Shown here: positions 1 through 8,335 of the stretch, one piece after another
How the letters are laid out: every line of letters begins with the position of its first letter
How positions within the stretch are numbered: the first letter of the stretch is position 1
NCBI GenBank assembly: GCA_045637425.1
Contig: JAZTZL010000006.1
Coordinates: forward strand, 1 to 64,000
Source: CAJGBR01 sp045637425
Lineage (GTDB): Bacteria; Bacteroidota; Bacteroidia; Bacteroidales; Rikenellaceae
Reading direction: 5' to 3'
DNA length: 64,000 nucleotides
Program-made: the position numbers and the translations under genes
The notes under the pieces: generated by a model
The model's database searches: none
Seen by the model: the letters and a program-made list of their open reading frames with translations, nothing else
What the model was told of the DNA's origin: nothing

Positions 1-887
1 TATTTTCTGTTCCATATTTGGGTGGACATATAGGTTTAGCGTAGTGCTGATGTTTGAGTGTCCGAGTAGAACGCTAACGGTTTTGTAGTCACAGTTGCTC
101 TCTATACAACGAGTAGCAAAACTATGTCTCAGTCCGTGAAATTTCATAGCGGGGATTCCTAACTGAGCAATCAGTCGTTTATAATAATTTCTATATGTTC
201 GAGGTTCGGTAGGAGTGGCAGAATTCGTTAGTACATAAAACGAGCCGTTTACAACCTTTTTTAGTGGTTTTATCATTTGTTGCAGATCTCGTGATATTGG
301 GATTTTGCGGATCGAATTTTTTGACTTTGGTGTGTCGATGATGATTTTTGTGTGTTTGGGGTATTCGTTGGTGAAATATACGCGTTGAATGGTTTTTGTA
401 ATGTTTATTACTTCAGAGTCCGTGTCAATGTCATTCCAAGTCAGGGCGCAAATCTCTCCGATGCGCATACCACTACACAGACAGATGTAGATTCCCAAAT
501 TGAGGAATGAGAAATTTGCCTTTACGAAATCCATAATTTTACGCTGGTTGGTTTTGCTCAGTACATCAATTTCGCGGCGTTCGCGTTCCGGTGGGAATTT
601 TATATCTAATTCTTGGTATTTTATCAGATTGTGTTTGATTCCAAATTTGAGAATCATTTTCAGTACAATCAATATGTCTTTAACAGATTTCGGACTCAAT
701 CCGCTACTCAATTTCGTGAATATAAATTGCTGCACACACTCTTCATCAATATGGGTTTTGTTAGAAAATGCTGGTAGTAAGTGATTGGATATCAGGGAAT
801 AAGCTGAGTAGGTCGATTTTTGACGTATTGTTGTTTGTCTGTCTGCCACAGAGCAACAATTTGCTCGAATTTGGGGAGATCTTTCAT
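1..887 (-). pseudogene. tyrosine site-specific recombinase, frameshifted and cut by window edge
   Basis: The reverse strand encodes a phage-type integrase with the catalytic signature of the family: Arg in SGMRIGE, the HGLRHSFA box, LLGHSN, and the nucleophile Tyr in LNLYVHP. These are followed by NMEQK at the edge, so the true 3' end lies outside the window. The catalytic frame is open from base 1 to about 849. The natural N-terminus, beginning MKDLPKFEQIVALW at 887, is in another frame. The two frames meet at a run of five T at 817-821 (five A on the coding strand). One extra A would join QYVKK to STYSAYSL. A GTG at 849 could start a shorter in-frame product lacking the first part of the core-binding domain. 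Family assignment is certain. Whether the shift is a mutation, a slippage-controlled switch or a sequence error is open. Such orphan recombinases in Bacteroidales can serve elements or invertible promoters; the partner is not visible here. Confidence 0.85.
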
Positions 888-954
888 TGTTCAAAATGTT
901 TTATTGGTATTCACCAAATGTTAACAAGAAGTAAGAGTTTTTATCATATTTATA

Positions 955-990
955 TAAAAAATACCCAATCACCAAGTGATTGGGTATTTG
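955..990 (-). terminator. intrinsic terminator of the adk-cyclophilin operon
   Basis: A perfect 12-bp inverted repeat (ATACCCAATCAC, loop CAA, GTGATTGGGTAT) spans 961-987. Six A at 955-960 give a U-tract on the minus strand. It lies 18 bases past the cyclophilin stop codon and before the recombinase start. Confidence 0.85.
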
Positions 991-1008
991 TGTTGAAATG
1001 TGAGAGAA

Positions 1009-1692
1009 TTACATTTGTGGTTTGCCCTCGTAAGCTTTGATAATGTAGACGTTTTCGAGCGGTCTAGCAGCTCTATTAACTGCTACATTTGAGATTTTAT
1101 CAACTACGTCCATACCTTCGATAACTTCGCCAAATGCAGTGTATTGGCTGTCGAGGTGAGGTGCGCCACCGACTGTTTTATAAACTTCACGATGAGCTCT
1201 GCTGAATCTGTGAGTCTTTTTGTTCTTGATAGCGCGGTTCATTTGGATAATCATTTTTTCGATTCTATCGAGAGCTTCGTCTGTTTGAACAGAACCTTCA
1301 ACAATGTAGAATTGACTTGGTGAAGATTCGCGTTTGCGGTTTACGTTATCTCCAAGACGAGCTGCAGACAGCGTACCTCTCTTGTGGAAATGTTTTTTCT
1401 TGAATTCTGCAGGAATTGTGTAGTCAAGTTTTTGACGACCAGCAGTTTCAGGGTCACCACCTTGAATCATAAAGTCATTGATAACGCGGTGGAACAACAG
1501 ACTGTCATAGAACTTCTCATTAACAAGTTTCAAGAAGTTGTCTCTGTGCAACGGAGTGTCGTTGTAGAGTTTCACTACGATGTTGCCCATTGAAGTTTCG
1601 ATTGTAACAATCTTTTCTTCTTGATTGCTTTGGCAACCTGCCATTACTGCCGCCATCATAGCGACAATTGCAAATGATAATAATTTTTTCAT
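1009..1692 (-). CDS. cyclophilin-type peptidyl-prolyl isomerase, lipoprotein
   Basis: Predicted 227-aa peptidyl-prolyl cis-trans isomerase that would assist folding of exported proteins. The N-terminus MKKLLSFAIVAMM leads to a lipobox ending AGC, so it is probably a lipid-anchored periplasmic or outer-membrane protein. The cyclophilin fold follows, with FHRVINDFMIQGGDP (the catalytic Arg and the FxxxQGGD element) and the late FGEVIEGMDVVDKI motif. A charged insert of about 60 residues separates them, as in other Bacteroidetes cyclophilins. An upstream ATG in frame would run into adk and bury the signal peptide, so the ATG at 1692 was chosen. It starts 7 bases after the adk stop and is the second gene of that operon. 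Confidence 0.9.
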   Translation of the reverse strand: MKKLLSFAIVAMMAAVMAGCQSNQEEKIVTIETSMGNIVVKLYNDTPLHRDNFLKLVNEKFYDSLLFHRVINDFMIQGGDPETAGRQKLDYTIPAEFKKKHFHKRGTLSAARLGDNVNRKRESSPSQFYIVEGSVQTDEALDRIEKMIIQMNRAIKNKKTHRFSRAHREVYKTVGGAPHLDSQYTAFGEVIEGMDVVDKISNVAVNRAARPLENVYIIKAYEGKPQM

Positions 1693-1699
1693 TTTATTT

Positions 1700-2272
1700 T
1701 TAGTATTTGTCGATTTCAGTGCAGAGGCGGTTGAAGATTTCTTCAATGCTTCCTACGCCATTGATAGTGTGCAATTTGTTTTGAGCTGCATAGTAATCTG
1801 CAACAATCGCAGTTTGAGCTTTGTATACATTGATGCGGTTCTGAATTACATTTGGATCTGCATCGTCAGCTCGACCGCTAACCTGACCACGTTGAATCAA
1901 TCGTTTAACCAATTCTTCATCTGGTACTTCGAGTGAGAGCATTAAAGTTACCTCTTGGTTGTTCGCCTTGAGCATCTTGTCGAATGCTTCGGCTTGAGGA
2001 GTAGTTCTTGGGAAACCGTCGAAAATACAACCTTTTGCATCAAGATGTTTGCTGATGAAGTCCTCGATGATAGATATAACCAATTGATCTGGAACGAGTT
2101 CGCCTTTGTCTGTGAAGCTTTTAACTTCGAGGCCGAGTTTGGTTCCGTTCTTGATTTCGTTGCGGATAACATCACCGGTTGAAACGTGAAGAATTCCGTA
2201 GCGTTCCACAAGTTTATCAGCCTGTGTACCTTTGCCGGCTCCTGGAGGACCGAATAATACGATGTTTAGCAT
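1700..2272 (-). CDS. adk: adenylate kinase
   Basis: Cytoplasmic enzyme that interconverts ATP plus AMP with two ADP. The 190-aa protein starts with the P-loop GPPGAGKGTQADKL. The AMP-binding segment follows (STGDVIRNEI, then FDGFPRT), and then a short lid around RGQVSGRADDADPNVI without the four-Cys zinc site. Length and motifs fit the short bacterial form common in Bacteroidetes. It is the first gene of a two-gene operon with the cyclophilin, preceded by a well-formed promoter at 2316-2347. Confidence 0.97.
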   Translation of the reverse strand: MLNIVLFGPPGAGKGTQADKLVERYGILHVSTGDVIRNEIKNGTKLGLEVKSFTDKGELVPDQLVISIIEDFISKHLDAKGCIFDGFPRTTPQAEAFDKMLKANNQEVTLMLSLEVPDEELVKRLIQRGQVSGRADDADPNVIQNRINVYKAQTAIVADYYAAQNKLHTINGVGSIEEIFNRLCTEIDKY

Positions 2273-2315
2273 TTTGTTTAGATATTTAGTTTATACATTT
2301 GTTTCAAAATACGTC

Positions 2316-2347
2316 CAAATTTAGACAAAATCAGCCTTACTACCAAA
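2316..2347 (-). promoter_or_regulatory. Bacteroidetes-type promoter for adk operon
   Basis: On the minus strand TAAATTTG (2323-2316) matches the TAnnTTTG -7 element. TTTG (2347-2344) matches the -33 element, with a 20-base spacer. The start site would be about 35 bases upstream of the adk ATG. The promoter lies in the gap after the O-methyltransferase gene. Confidence 0.75.
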
Positions 2348-2359
2348 TTTTATTTCGAA

Positions 2360-3004
2360 TTATTTCACGCGAATGATGTTCATACCGTCGCGAATAGGCA
2401 GAATTACATTTTCAACTCGCTCGTCTTTTAATACTAATTCATTGAATTCTAATATGTTGAGAGTTTGTTTGTCGGAACTTTTTACAGTTTCTACGACTTT
2501 GCCACTCCAGAGTACGTTGTCTGCGAAAATATAACCTCCAGATTTTACTAAGTTGTTATCCATCAGAATGTTATAGTATTCTGTGTATTGGCGTTTATCT
2601 CCGTCAAGAAATACGAGATCAAAGGTTTCGTTCAGTGTGGTCATAATTTCGCGAGCATCTCCAATGTGATATTTAATATTTTGAGCATAAGTACTTTGTG
2701 CGAAATATTTGGCGTAGATGTATTCAAGTTCATCATCAATCTCAATGGTGTGCAGTATTCCGTCCTTGTCGAGTCCACGCGCCAGACACAGAGCCGAGTA
2801 GCCTGTGAATGTGCCGATTTCGAGAATTCGTTTTGGACGAATCATCATTGAAAGCATCTGTAGTACAGCACCTTGAATATGTCCTGAAACCATTCTCGGA
2901 GCCAAAACGTGCTGATGTGTATCACGTTCAACTTGGGTTAGCAGTGGATCTTCTGGAGTTGTGTGTGACTTGATGTATTGATTTAATTGATCGTCTGTAA
3001 ACAT
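2360..3004 (-). CDS. class I SAM-dependent O-methyltransferase (CCoAOMT/YrrM-like)
   Basis: A 214-aa methyltransferase with the Rossmann SAM-binding signature ILEIGTFTGYSALCLA, the acidic ribose ligand in HTIEIDDE, and the metal-binding FLDGDKRQY and FADNVLWSG segments typical of the catechol/caffeoyl-CoA O-methyltransferase fold. Some bacterial relatives (TrmR/YrrM) methylate a wobble uridine in tRNA; whether this one does cannot be told from sequence. It is the last gene of the uvrA operon, starting 4 bases after the M16 peptidase stop. Confidence 0.85.
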   Translation of the reverse strand: MFTDDQLNQYIKSHTTPEDPLLTQVERDTHQHVLAPRMVSGHIQGAVLQMLSMMIRPKRILEIGTFTGYSALCLARGLDKDGILHTIEIDDELEYIYAKYFAQSTYAQNIKYHIGDAREIMTTLNETFDLVFLDGDKRQYTEYYNILMDNNLVKSGGYIFADNVLWSGKVVETVKSSDKQTLNILEFNELVLKDERVENVILPIRDGMNIIRVK

Positions 3005-3008
3005 TTGA

Positions 3009-4232
3009 TTATTTGTATGTTAAAATAGAGATGTTGTTTCCAAATATTTCGTTTGCGACCTGAATAATTTCTTCGTTTGTTATTGAGTTTATTCGGGTTG
3101 CCATTTTGTCCAGCGGGTCTATATTGTTGAATAACAGCATACTTTTTCCGGCAGCAAGCATACAGCCTTCCTTATTTTCCATTGCAATGGCGAGTTGGCC
3201 GATGTATTGCTTTTTGGCGATGTTGAGCGCACGCTTAGATAGCCCAACTGTCCGAATTTTTTCAATTTCGCTATTTATTAGAGTTAAGCACTTGTTTTGC
3301 AATTCTTTATCAGTGCTAAAATAAATAGTTACTTCACCTGAATCTTTGAACGGAGTGTAGCTAGCTTCAATGTTATATGACAATCCGTTTTTCTCTCTTA
3401 ATGAGGTATTTAGCACTGAATTTGCCTGCGGACCACCCAAAATATTCACCAAGAGTGATAATACAATTCTGCGAGGATCATCGGCCTTGTAGCCTCGATT
3501 GCCGATTATACAGTGAATTTGGTGAGTTTTCTTATTTTTTGTAATATTAAATGGCTTATAATCATCTGTAAAGAGTGTATTACTTGAATTTGTACTTGAG
3601 TTTATATGTGATAAATACTTATAACACAATTCCTTAAATCTATTAAAAGTGATATTTCCGATAGCCGAAAATACCATTTTATCGGTAGTATAGGTTCTGT
3701 TGATGAATTTTTGTACTGCATCAGAATTAAACCTTTTGAGCGACTTTTTAGATCCCAAAATCTGATGTCCGAGTGGGTTGTCCTGGAATAGCAATTCCTC
3801 AAAATCATCATAGATCAACTCGGCAGGAGAGTCCTTGTACGAATTGATTTCATCGAAAATAACATCACGCTCTTTATCGAGTTCTTTAGCAGGGAATACT
3901 GAGTTAAACACCACGTCTGCAATTAGTTCGATGGCCTGCGGGAAGTTTGCTTTCAGTGTCGTAGCGTGAATAACGGTCTCTTCTTTGGTTGTGAATGCAT
4001 TGAGTTCGCCACCGAGATTATCGAGTCGGTTGTTAATTTGGTAGGCTCGACGTTTTTTAGTGCCCTTAAAAATGCAGTGTTCAATAAAGTGTGCGATGCC
4101 ATATTCATTGGGTTCTTCATCGCGGCTGCCTACGCCAATTGTGAGTCCGCAGTGAACAACCGAGGTTGAGCGTTCACGACCGAGTACGCATCTTATTCCG
4201 TTAGGTAATGTAAATGTTTCAAATTGAATCAT
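3009..4232 (-). CDS. M16-family zinc metallopeptidase (insulinase/processing-peptidase type)
   Basis: A 407-aa, single-chain M16B-type protein. The inverted zinc motif HFIEHCIFKG (HxxEH) lies near residue 48 and the downstream Glu ligand in the ERDVIFDEIN region. The C-terminal half has the usual inactive repeat (YNIEASYTPF, then ELQNKCLTLI). No signal peptide is seen, so it is likely cytoplasmic. It is flanked by 4-base gaps on both sides in the uvrA operon. Natural substrates are unknown; short peptides are usual for the family. Confidence 0.9.
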   Translation of the reverse strand: MIQFETFTLPNGIRCVLGRERSTSVVHCGLTIGVGSRDEEPNEYGIAHFIEHCIFKGTKKRRAYQINNRLDNLGGELNAFTTKEETVIHATTLKANFPQAIELIADVVFNSVFPAKELDKERDVIFDEINSYKDSPAELIYDDFEELLFQDNPLGHQILGSKKSLKRFNSDAVQKFINRTYTTDKMVFSAIGNITFNRFKELCYKYLSHINSSTNSSNTLFTDDYKPFNITKNKKTHQIHCIIGNRGYKADDPRRIVLSLLVNILGGPQANSVLNTSLREKNGLSYNIEASYTPFKDSGEVTIYFSTDKELQNKCLTLINSEIEKIRTVGLSKRALNIAKKQYIGQLAIAMENKEGCMLAAGKSMLLFNNIDPLDKMATRINSITNEEIIQVANEIFGNNISILTYK

Positions 4233-4236
4233 TACT

Positions 4237-4752
4237 TTAGATGATGTTGTTTAACATATCGAGTATCAAAAACTTACGAGTTTCGTCTTTGCACATAATC
4301 AGCCTGTCTCGAATTGAATTTCTGAGTTCGCTTTTCTGATTATCATCGAGCTTTTCTACAGAATTTTCAATTAGAGTAACTGCCTCGATTGCGGAATAAA
4401 GTTCTTCATCAAACATTATTTCCACGAAAATATTTAGCCACGGAGTGAAATCCAGACGGCTCTGCCACAACGATGAAATCACTATTGCAAGTGCAGGTTT
4501 TCCTCGTAGCGAATCAATAGATTCGATTAAAATTTCGCGAGCCGATATTGTTGTTATATCTCCGAGTAGTTCCGCAATTTTGTGTCTGCGTAGCGTGTCA
4601 ATCGCTTCATCTTTAATGAATTCCACAAGTGCAGGAATCATCTCGACATCGCCTTTTTCTCTGATTGAGTTGATTTCGTTCTCGAATTCTGTATCGTCCG
4701 AATCTTTTAGTTCGGCTGCCAAATTTGAATATTTATTTGAAATTTCTATCAT
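4237..4752 (-). CDS. HEAT-like alpha-helical protein of unknown function
   Basis: A 171-aa protein with no signal peptide or membrane segment. It is built almost entirely of amphipathic helices (for example EMIPALVEFIKDE followed by DTLRRHKIAELLGDI), the spacing of HEAT or armadillo-like repeats. No catalytic motif is visible. An in-frame TTG lies two codons earlier inside the uvrA stop region; the ATG at 4752, two bases after the uvrA stop, is preferred. Its tight place between uvrA and the peptidase suggests cotranscription. A role as a protein-binding scaffold is only inference. Confidence 0.8.
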   Translation of the reverse strand: MIEISNKYSNLAAELKDSDDTEFENEINSIREKGDVEMIPALVEFIKDEAIDTLRRHKIAELLGDITTISAREILIESIDSLRGKPALAIVISSLWQSRLDFTPWLNIFVEIMFDEELYSAIEAVTLIENSVEKLDDNQKSELRNSIRDRLIMCKDETRKFLILDMLNNII

Positions 4753-4754
4753 AA

Positions 4755-7526
4755 TCAAATGTATTTGTATGTATATCCTAAATTACTATTCTTCAATTCA
4801 TTAGGTGTGCCTTCGAACATTAACTCTCCACCTTGTTCGCCTCCATCGGGACCCAAGTCAATAATCCAATCTGCACACTTGATCACTTCCGGATTGTGCT
4901 CTACGATGACAATTGTGTGTCCATTGGAAATCAGTGCATTGAACGAATCCAATAACTTCTTTATGTCGTGAAAGTGTAGCCCCGTTGTCGGTTCATCGAA
5001 AATGAACAGAATTGGTTGTGAATAATTCTCTTTTTGCAGAAAAGCAGCAAGCTTAACTCGCTGACTTTCACCACCAGACAGAGTTGATGACGATTGACCT
5101 AACTTAACATATCCAAGACCGACACGTTGCAACGTACTCAACTTTTCAACAATGCGCTTATTCAGCGACGAATCATCTTGTGAGAAGAATTCAATAGCTT
5201 CGTCTACAGGCATTTCCAATACATCATAGATGTTTTTATCTCGATATCTCACTTCCAGTACATCGTCTTTGAAACGCTTACCACCGCACGATTCGCAGAC
5301 AAGTTCGACGTCTGCCATAAATTGCATACTGACCCTGATTCGTCCTTCTCCCTCACACTCGTCGCATCTACCTCCAGCCATATTGAATGAAAAATGCGAT
5401 GCGTTCATACCATTGATTTTTGCAAAGTGTTGTTCTGCAAATAGTTTGCGTATTTCATCGTATGCTTTTATGTATGTTGCCGGATTCGAGCGACTTGACT
5501 TTCCGATTGGATTTTGGTCTACCATTTCGACTCGGGCTATCATCTTCAGGTCGCCTTCGAGTCCTGCGAAATTGCCAGGTTTGCAGCCTAAATCAAGTAG
5601 TTGCCTTTTGAGTGCAGGGTATAAAATCCCCTTTACAAGTGAACTCTTGCCACTGCCTGAAACACCTGTAACACAAGTCATTACACCTAATGGGAATTTA
5701 ACGTCGAATCCCTTGAGGTTGTTCTCACATACGCCTTTCAGAGTGATGTGATTTCTCCATTTTCGGTATGCGCTTGGTACTGCAATGCTCTCTTTACCAG
5801 TTAGATATTGAGCTGTAAGGCTATTTTTGCACTTTAGTAATTTGTCGTATGAACCGCAGAATACCACTTCACCGCCGTGTTCGCCAGCCATTGGGCCGAT
5901 ATCGATTATGGTATCGGCTGCTGCCATAATATTCGCATCGTGTTCTACTACAATTACAGTATTCCCTAAATCGCGCAACTGCTTGAGAACGTGTATTAAA
6001 CGCTCGGTATCTCGTGGGTGTAGCCCGATACTCGGTTCGTCAAGAATGTACAACGAGCCGACCAGGCTACTTCCAAGTGAGCATGCAAGATTTATTCGCT
6101 GACTCTCTCCGCCTGACAATGACGATGACAGACGGTCTAAGGTCAGATAACTCAGTCCGACATCAATGAGGTATTGTAGTCTGTTTTTAATCTCTATAAT
6201 TGGTTGTTTGGCAATTGTTTGTTCGTATTCTGATAGGGCTAACGAATCAAAAAAATCCTTGAGTGATTCAGCACTCATTGAAACCATCTGTGCAATGTTA
6301 AGCCCTCCTATTTTGACATACAAGGCCTGAGGGTTGAGTCTGTTTCCGTCGCAGTCGGGGCAAGTCGTTTTGCCCGTGTATCGCGAAAGCATTACGCGGT
6401 ATTGTATCTTGTATCGTTCCTTGTGTAGGAATGTGAAGAAGTCGTCGAGTCCGTGAAACCATTGGTTGCCCTTCCAAATCGTAGCGCGTTGTTCTTTCGT
6501 AAGTTCGCGATAAGGTTTGTGAATCGGGAAATCAAAACGCGCTGCATTGTTCACAAGTTGGTCGCGCCATTGTCCCATTGTTTCGCCACGCCAACACGCG
6601 ATGCAGTTTTCATAAATCGATAGATTTTTATTTGGCACCACAAGATCCTCGTCAATGCCTGTGACCTTTCCGTAACCCTCACATCGTGGGCAGGCTCCGA
6701 GTGGGTTGTTGAAACTGAATAGATGTTCTGTCGGTTGTTCAAACTTTATTCCGTCGCACTCGAATCTGCTCGAAAAATGGCGCAGTGTATCTGTGGCTAC
6801 TGCACAGGCTCCATTGCCATAGTTCATCGCTGTTTGTATCGAATCTGTAATTCTGGTGAGCTGCTCGCTGTCGTTAGAGACCTTTAGGCGTGAAATCAAA
6901 ATGTATAGTTCGCTAATATTGTAGTTGTCTATATTAGGCAATACCTCATCAACATAGACGATTCCGCCTTGATAGTAGAGTCGGTCGAGCCCGTCTTTGA
7001 CCAGCAATGTTAGTTTTTCAATAAGGCTTTGTGACTGCTCGGTGATGATTGGCGCGAGAATATATGTCGCAGTCTCTAATGGCAATGCCATTATATATCT
7101 TGCAACATCGTCTGCCGATTCTGCTTTTACTTCGTTGCCTGAGATAGGGGAGTAGGTTCTGCCGATTCTGGCGAAAAGTAACTTAAGATAGTCGTAAATT
7201 TCGGTTGATGTGCCGACAGTCGAGCGCGGATTGTGAGTATTAACCTTCTGTTCGATTGCTATAGCTGGCGCAATGCCGCTGATTGAGTCTACATCTTGTT
7301 TGCTCATTCTGCCTAAAAATTGGCGGGCATAAGATGAAAGGCTCTCAACATATCGACGTTGACCTTCGGCGTAGATGGTGTCAAAGGCGAGTGTCGATTT
7401 GCCCGAACCTGATAACCCTGTAATCACAACAAGTTGATTATGTGGAATTTTTAAGTCTATATTCTTCAGGTTGTGGACTCGCGCACCACGAATGTCGATA
7501 TATTTATTATCATTATCTCGAGACAT
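4755..7526 (-). CDS. uvrA: excinuclease ABC subunit A
   Basis: DNA-damage sensor of nucleotide excision repair that loads UvrB at lesions. The 923-aa protein has two ABC ATPase modules with Walker A GLSGSGKSTLAFDT near residue 30 and GVSGSGKSSLVKG near 625. There are two signature loops, SLSGGESQR and TLSGGESQR, and zinc-finger cysteines CPRCEGYG, CPDCDGNR and CDECEGEG. This is full length for the family. The ATG at 7526 gives MSRDNDNKYIDIRGAR; an in-frame TTG three codons upstream was rejected. It is the first gene of a four-gene operon (uvrA, HEAT-like, M16 peptidase, O-methyltransferase), with a good promoter at 7547-7577. It is divergent from greA. Confidence 0.97.
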   Translation of the reverse strand: MSRDNDNKYIDIRGARVHNLKNIDLKIPHNQLVVITGLSGSGKSTLAFDTIYAEGQRRYVESLSSYARQFLGRMSKQDVDSISGIAPAIAIEQKVNTHNPRSTVGTSTEIYDYLKLLFARIGRTYSPISGNEVKAESADDVARYIMALPLETATYILAPIITEQSQSLIEKLTLLVKDGLDRLYYQGGIVYVDEVLPNIDNYNISELYILISRLKVSNDSEQLTRITDSIQTAMNYGNGACAVATDTLRHFSSRFECDGIKFEQPTEHLFSFNNPLGACPRCEGYGKVTGIDEDLVVPNKNLSIYENCIACWRGETMGQWRDQLVNNAARFDFPIHKPYRELTKEQRATIWKGNQWFHGLDDFFTFLHKERYKIQYRVMLSRYTGKTTCPDCDGNRLNPQALYVKIGGLNIAQMVSMSAESLKDFFDSLALSEYEQTIAKQPIIEIKNRLQYLIDVGLSYLTLDRLSSSLSGGESQRINLACSLGSSLVGSLYILDEPSIGLHPRDTERLIHVLKQLRDLGNTVIVVEHDANIMAAADTIIDIGPMAGEHGGEVVFCGSYDKLLKCKNSLTAQYLTGKESIAVPSAYRKWRNHITLKGVCENNLKGFDVKFPLGVMTCVTGVSGSGKSSLVKGILYPALKRQLLDLGCKPGNFAGLEGDLKMIARVEMVDQNPIGKSSRSNPATYIKAYDEIRKLFAEQHFAKINGMNASHFSFNMAGGRCDECEGEGRIRVSMQFMADVELVCESCGGKRFKDDVLEVRYRDKNIYDVLEMPVDEAIEFFSQDDSSLNKRIVEKLSTLQRVGLGYVKLGQSSSTLSGGESQRVKLAAFLQKENYSQPILFIFDEPTTGLHFHDIKKLLDSFNALISNGHTIVIVEHNPEVIKCADWIIDLGPDGGEQGGELMFEGTPNELKNSNLGYTYKYI

Positions 7527-7546
7527 ACAACTCAAAATTTAGCCAA

Positions 7547-7577
7547 CAAAGGTACTTCTTTTTTATGTAACGAGCAA
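7547..7577 (-). promoter_or_regulatory. Bacteroidetes-type promoter for uvrA operon
   Basis: Minus-strand TACCTTTG (7554-7547) is a consensus -7 element. TTG (7577-7575) lies 20 bases upstream as the -33 element. The start site would fall about 15 bases before the uvrA ATG, so the leader is very short. Confidence 0.75.
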
Positions 7578-7621
7578 CAATCTCTCGTGACTCGGGAAAT
7601 TTAATTAAAAGTTGAAACAAA

Positions 7622-7653
7622 TTTGTTTTTATTGAAAAAATGATATAAATTTG
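7622..7653 (+). promoter_or_regulatory. Bacteroidetes-type promoter for greA
   Basis: TTTG (7622-7625), a 20-base spacer and TAAATTTG (7646-7653) match the sigma-ABfr consensus. The start site would be about 80 bases before the greA ATG. Confidence 0.75.
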
Positions 7654-7740
7654 CAAGAGATTTGAAATGTAAGGGTTTCGGCTACTTGGTCGAGATTCTT
7701 TATTGTTTTTTTTGTTTTGTAAAGTAAAAATTGATAAAAT

Positions 7741-8217
7741 ATGGCTAACGAATTGATTTATATGACAGAAGCCGGATACAATAAGTTGAAGGCTGAATTG
7801 GAGCATATGCGTGGAGTTGAAAGACCTGCAATTTCGGCTGCTATCGCAGAGGCACGCGATAAAGGAGACCTCTCGGAAAATGCTGAGTATGATGCAGCTA
7901 AAGAGGCTCAGGGTATGCTTGAGATGAGAATCGCGAAACTTGAGGCTACGCTTTCGAATGCGAGAATCCTCGATGAATCGAAGATTGATACCTCGACTGT
8001 TCAGATTCTCAATAAGGTAACTATTAAGAATACTGCTACAGGTAAGGAGTTCTGCTACACAATCGTTTCTGAAAATGAGGCGAATATTAAAGAGGGTAAA
8101 CTCTCGATTGGTACTCCTATTGCAAAAGCTCTGTTGGGACAGAAAAAGGGTGCCGTTGTAGAGGTTAATGCTCCGTCGGGCAAGATGAACTTCGAAATTC
8201 TTGATATCTCATTGTAG
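7741..8217 (+). CDS. greA: transcription elongation factor GreA
   Basis: Binds backtracked RNA polymerase and stimulates cleavage of the transcript 3' end. The 158-aa protein has the N-terminal coiled coil (YNKLKAELEHM ... RGVERPAI), the tip with acidic residues in the conserved DKGDLSENAEYDAAKE box, and the C-terminal FKBP-like domain (VEVNAPSGKMNFEILDISL). Length is normal. It is monocistronic: its own promoter lies at 7622-7653 and a strong terminator 22 bases past the stop. Confidence 0.96.
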   Translation: MANELIYMTEAGYNKLKAELEHMRGVERPAISAAIAEARDKGDLSENAEYDAAKEAQGMLEMRIAKLEATLSNARILDESKIDTSTVQILNKVTIKNTATGKEFCYTIVSENEANIKEGKLSIGTPIAKALLGQKKGAVVEVNAPSGKMNFEILDISL

Positions 8218-8238
8218 ATAATAGTATGATGATATTTT

Positions 8239-8268
8239 GAGCAGACCGCACGGTCTGCTCTTTTTTTT
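8239..8268 (+). terminator. intrinsic terminator of greA
   Basis: Perfect 10-bp stem GAGCAGACCG / CGGTCTGCTC with a 2-base loop, followed by eight T (8261-8268). Confidence 0.93.
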
Positions 8269-8282
8269 GTATATATATGGGC

Positions 8283-8312
8283 AAAAAACACCCTGCCAAT
8301 AGTGGCAGGGTG
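8283..8312 (-). terminator. intrinsic terminator of the peptide transporter gene
   Basis: Perfect 10-bp stem CACCCTGCCA / TGGCAGGGTG with loop ATAG at 8289-8312. Six A at 8283-8288 give the U-tract on the minus strand. It faces the greA terminator. Confidence 0.9.
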
Positions 8313-8335
8313 TGTTCGTATGAGATTGACAGAGC

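Noticed and set aside
500..1040. short plus-strand open frames over the recombinase region
   Set aside because: They oppose the clear integrase coding frame and have no recognisable features.
1693..1746. longer N-terminus for the cyclophilin
   Set aside because: It overlaps adk and would bury the lipoprotein signal.
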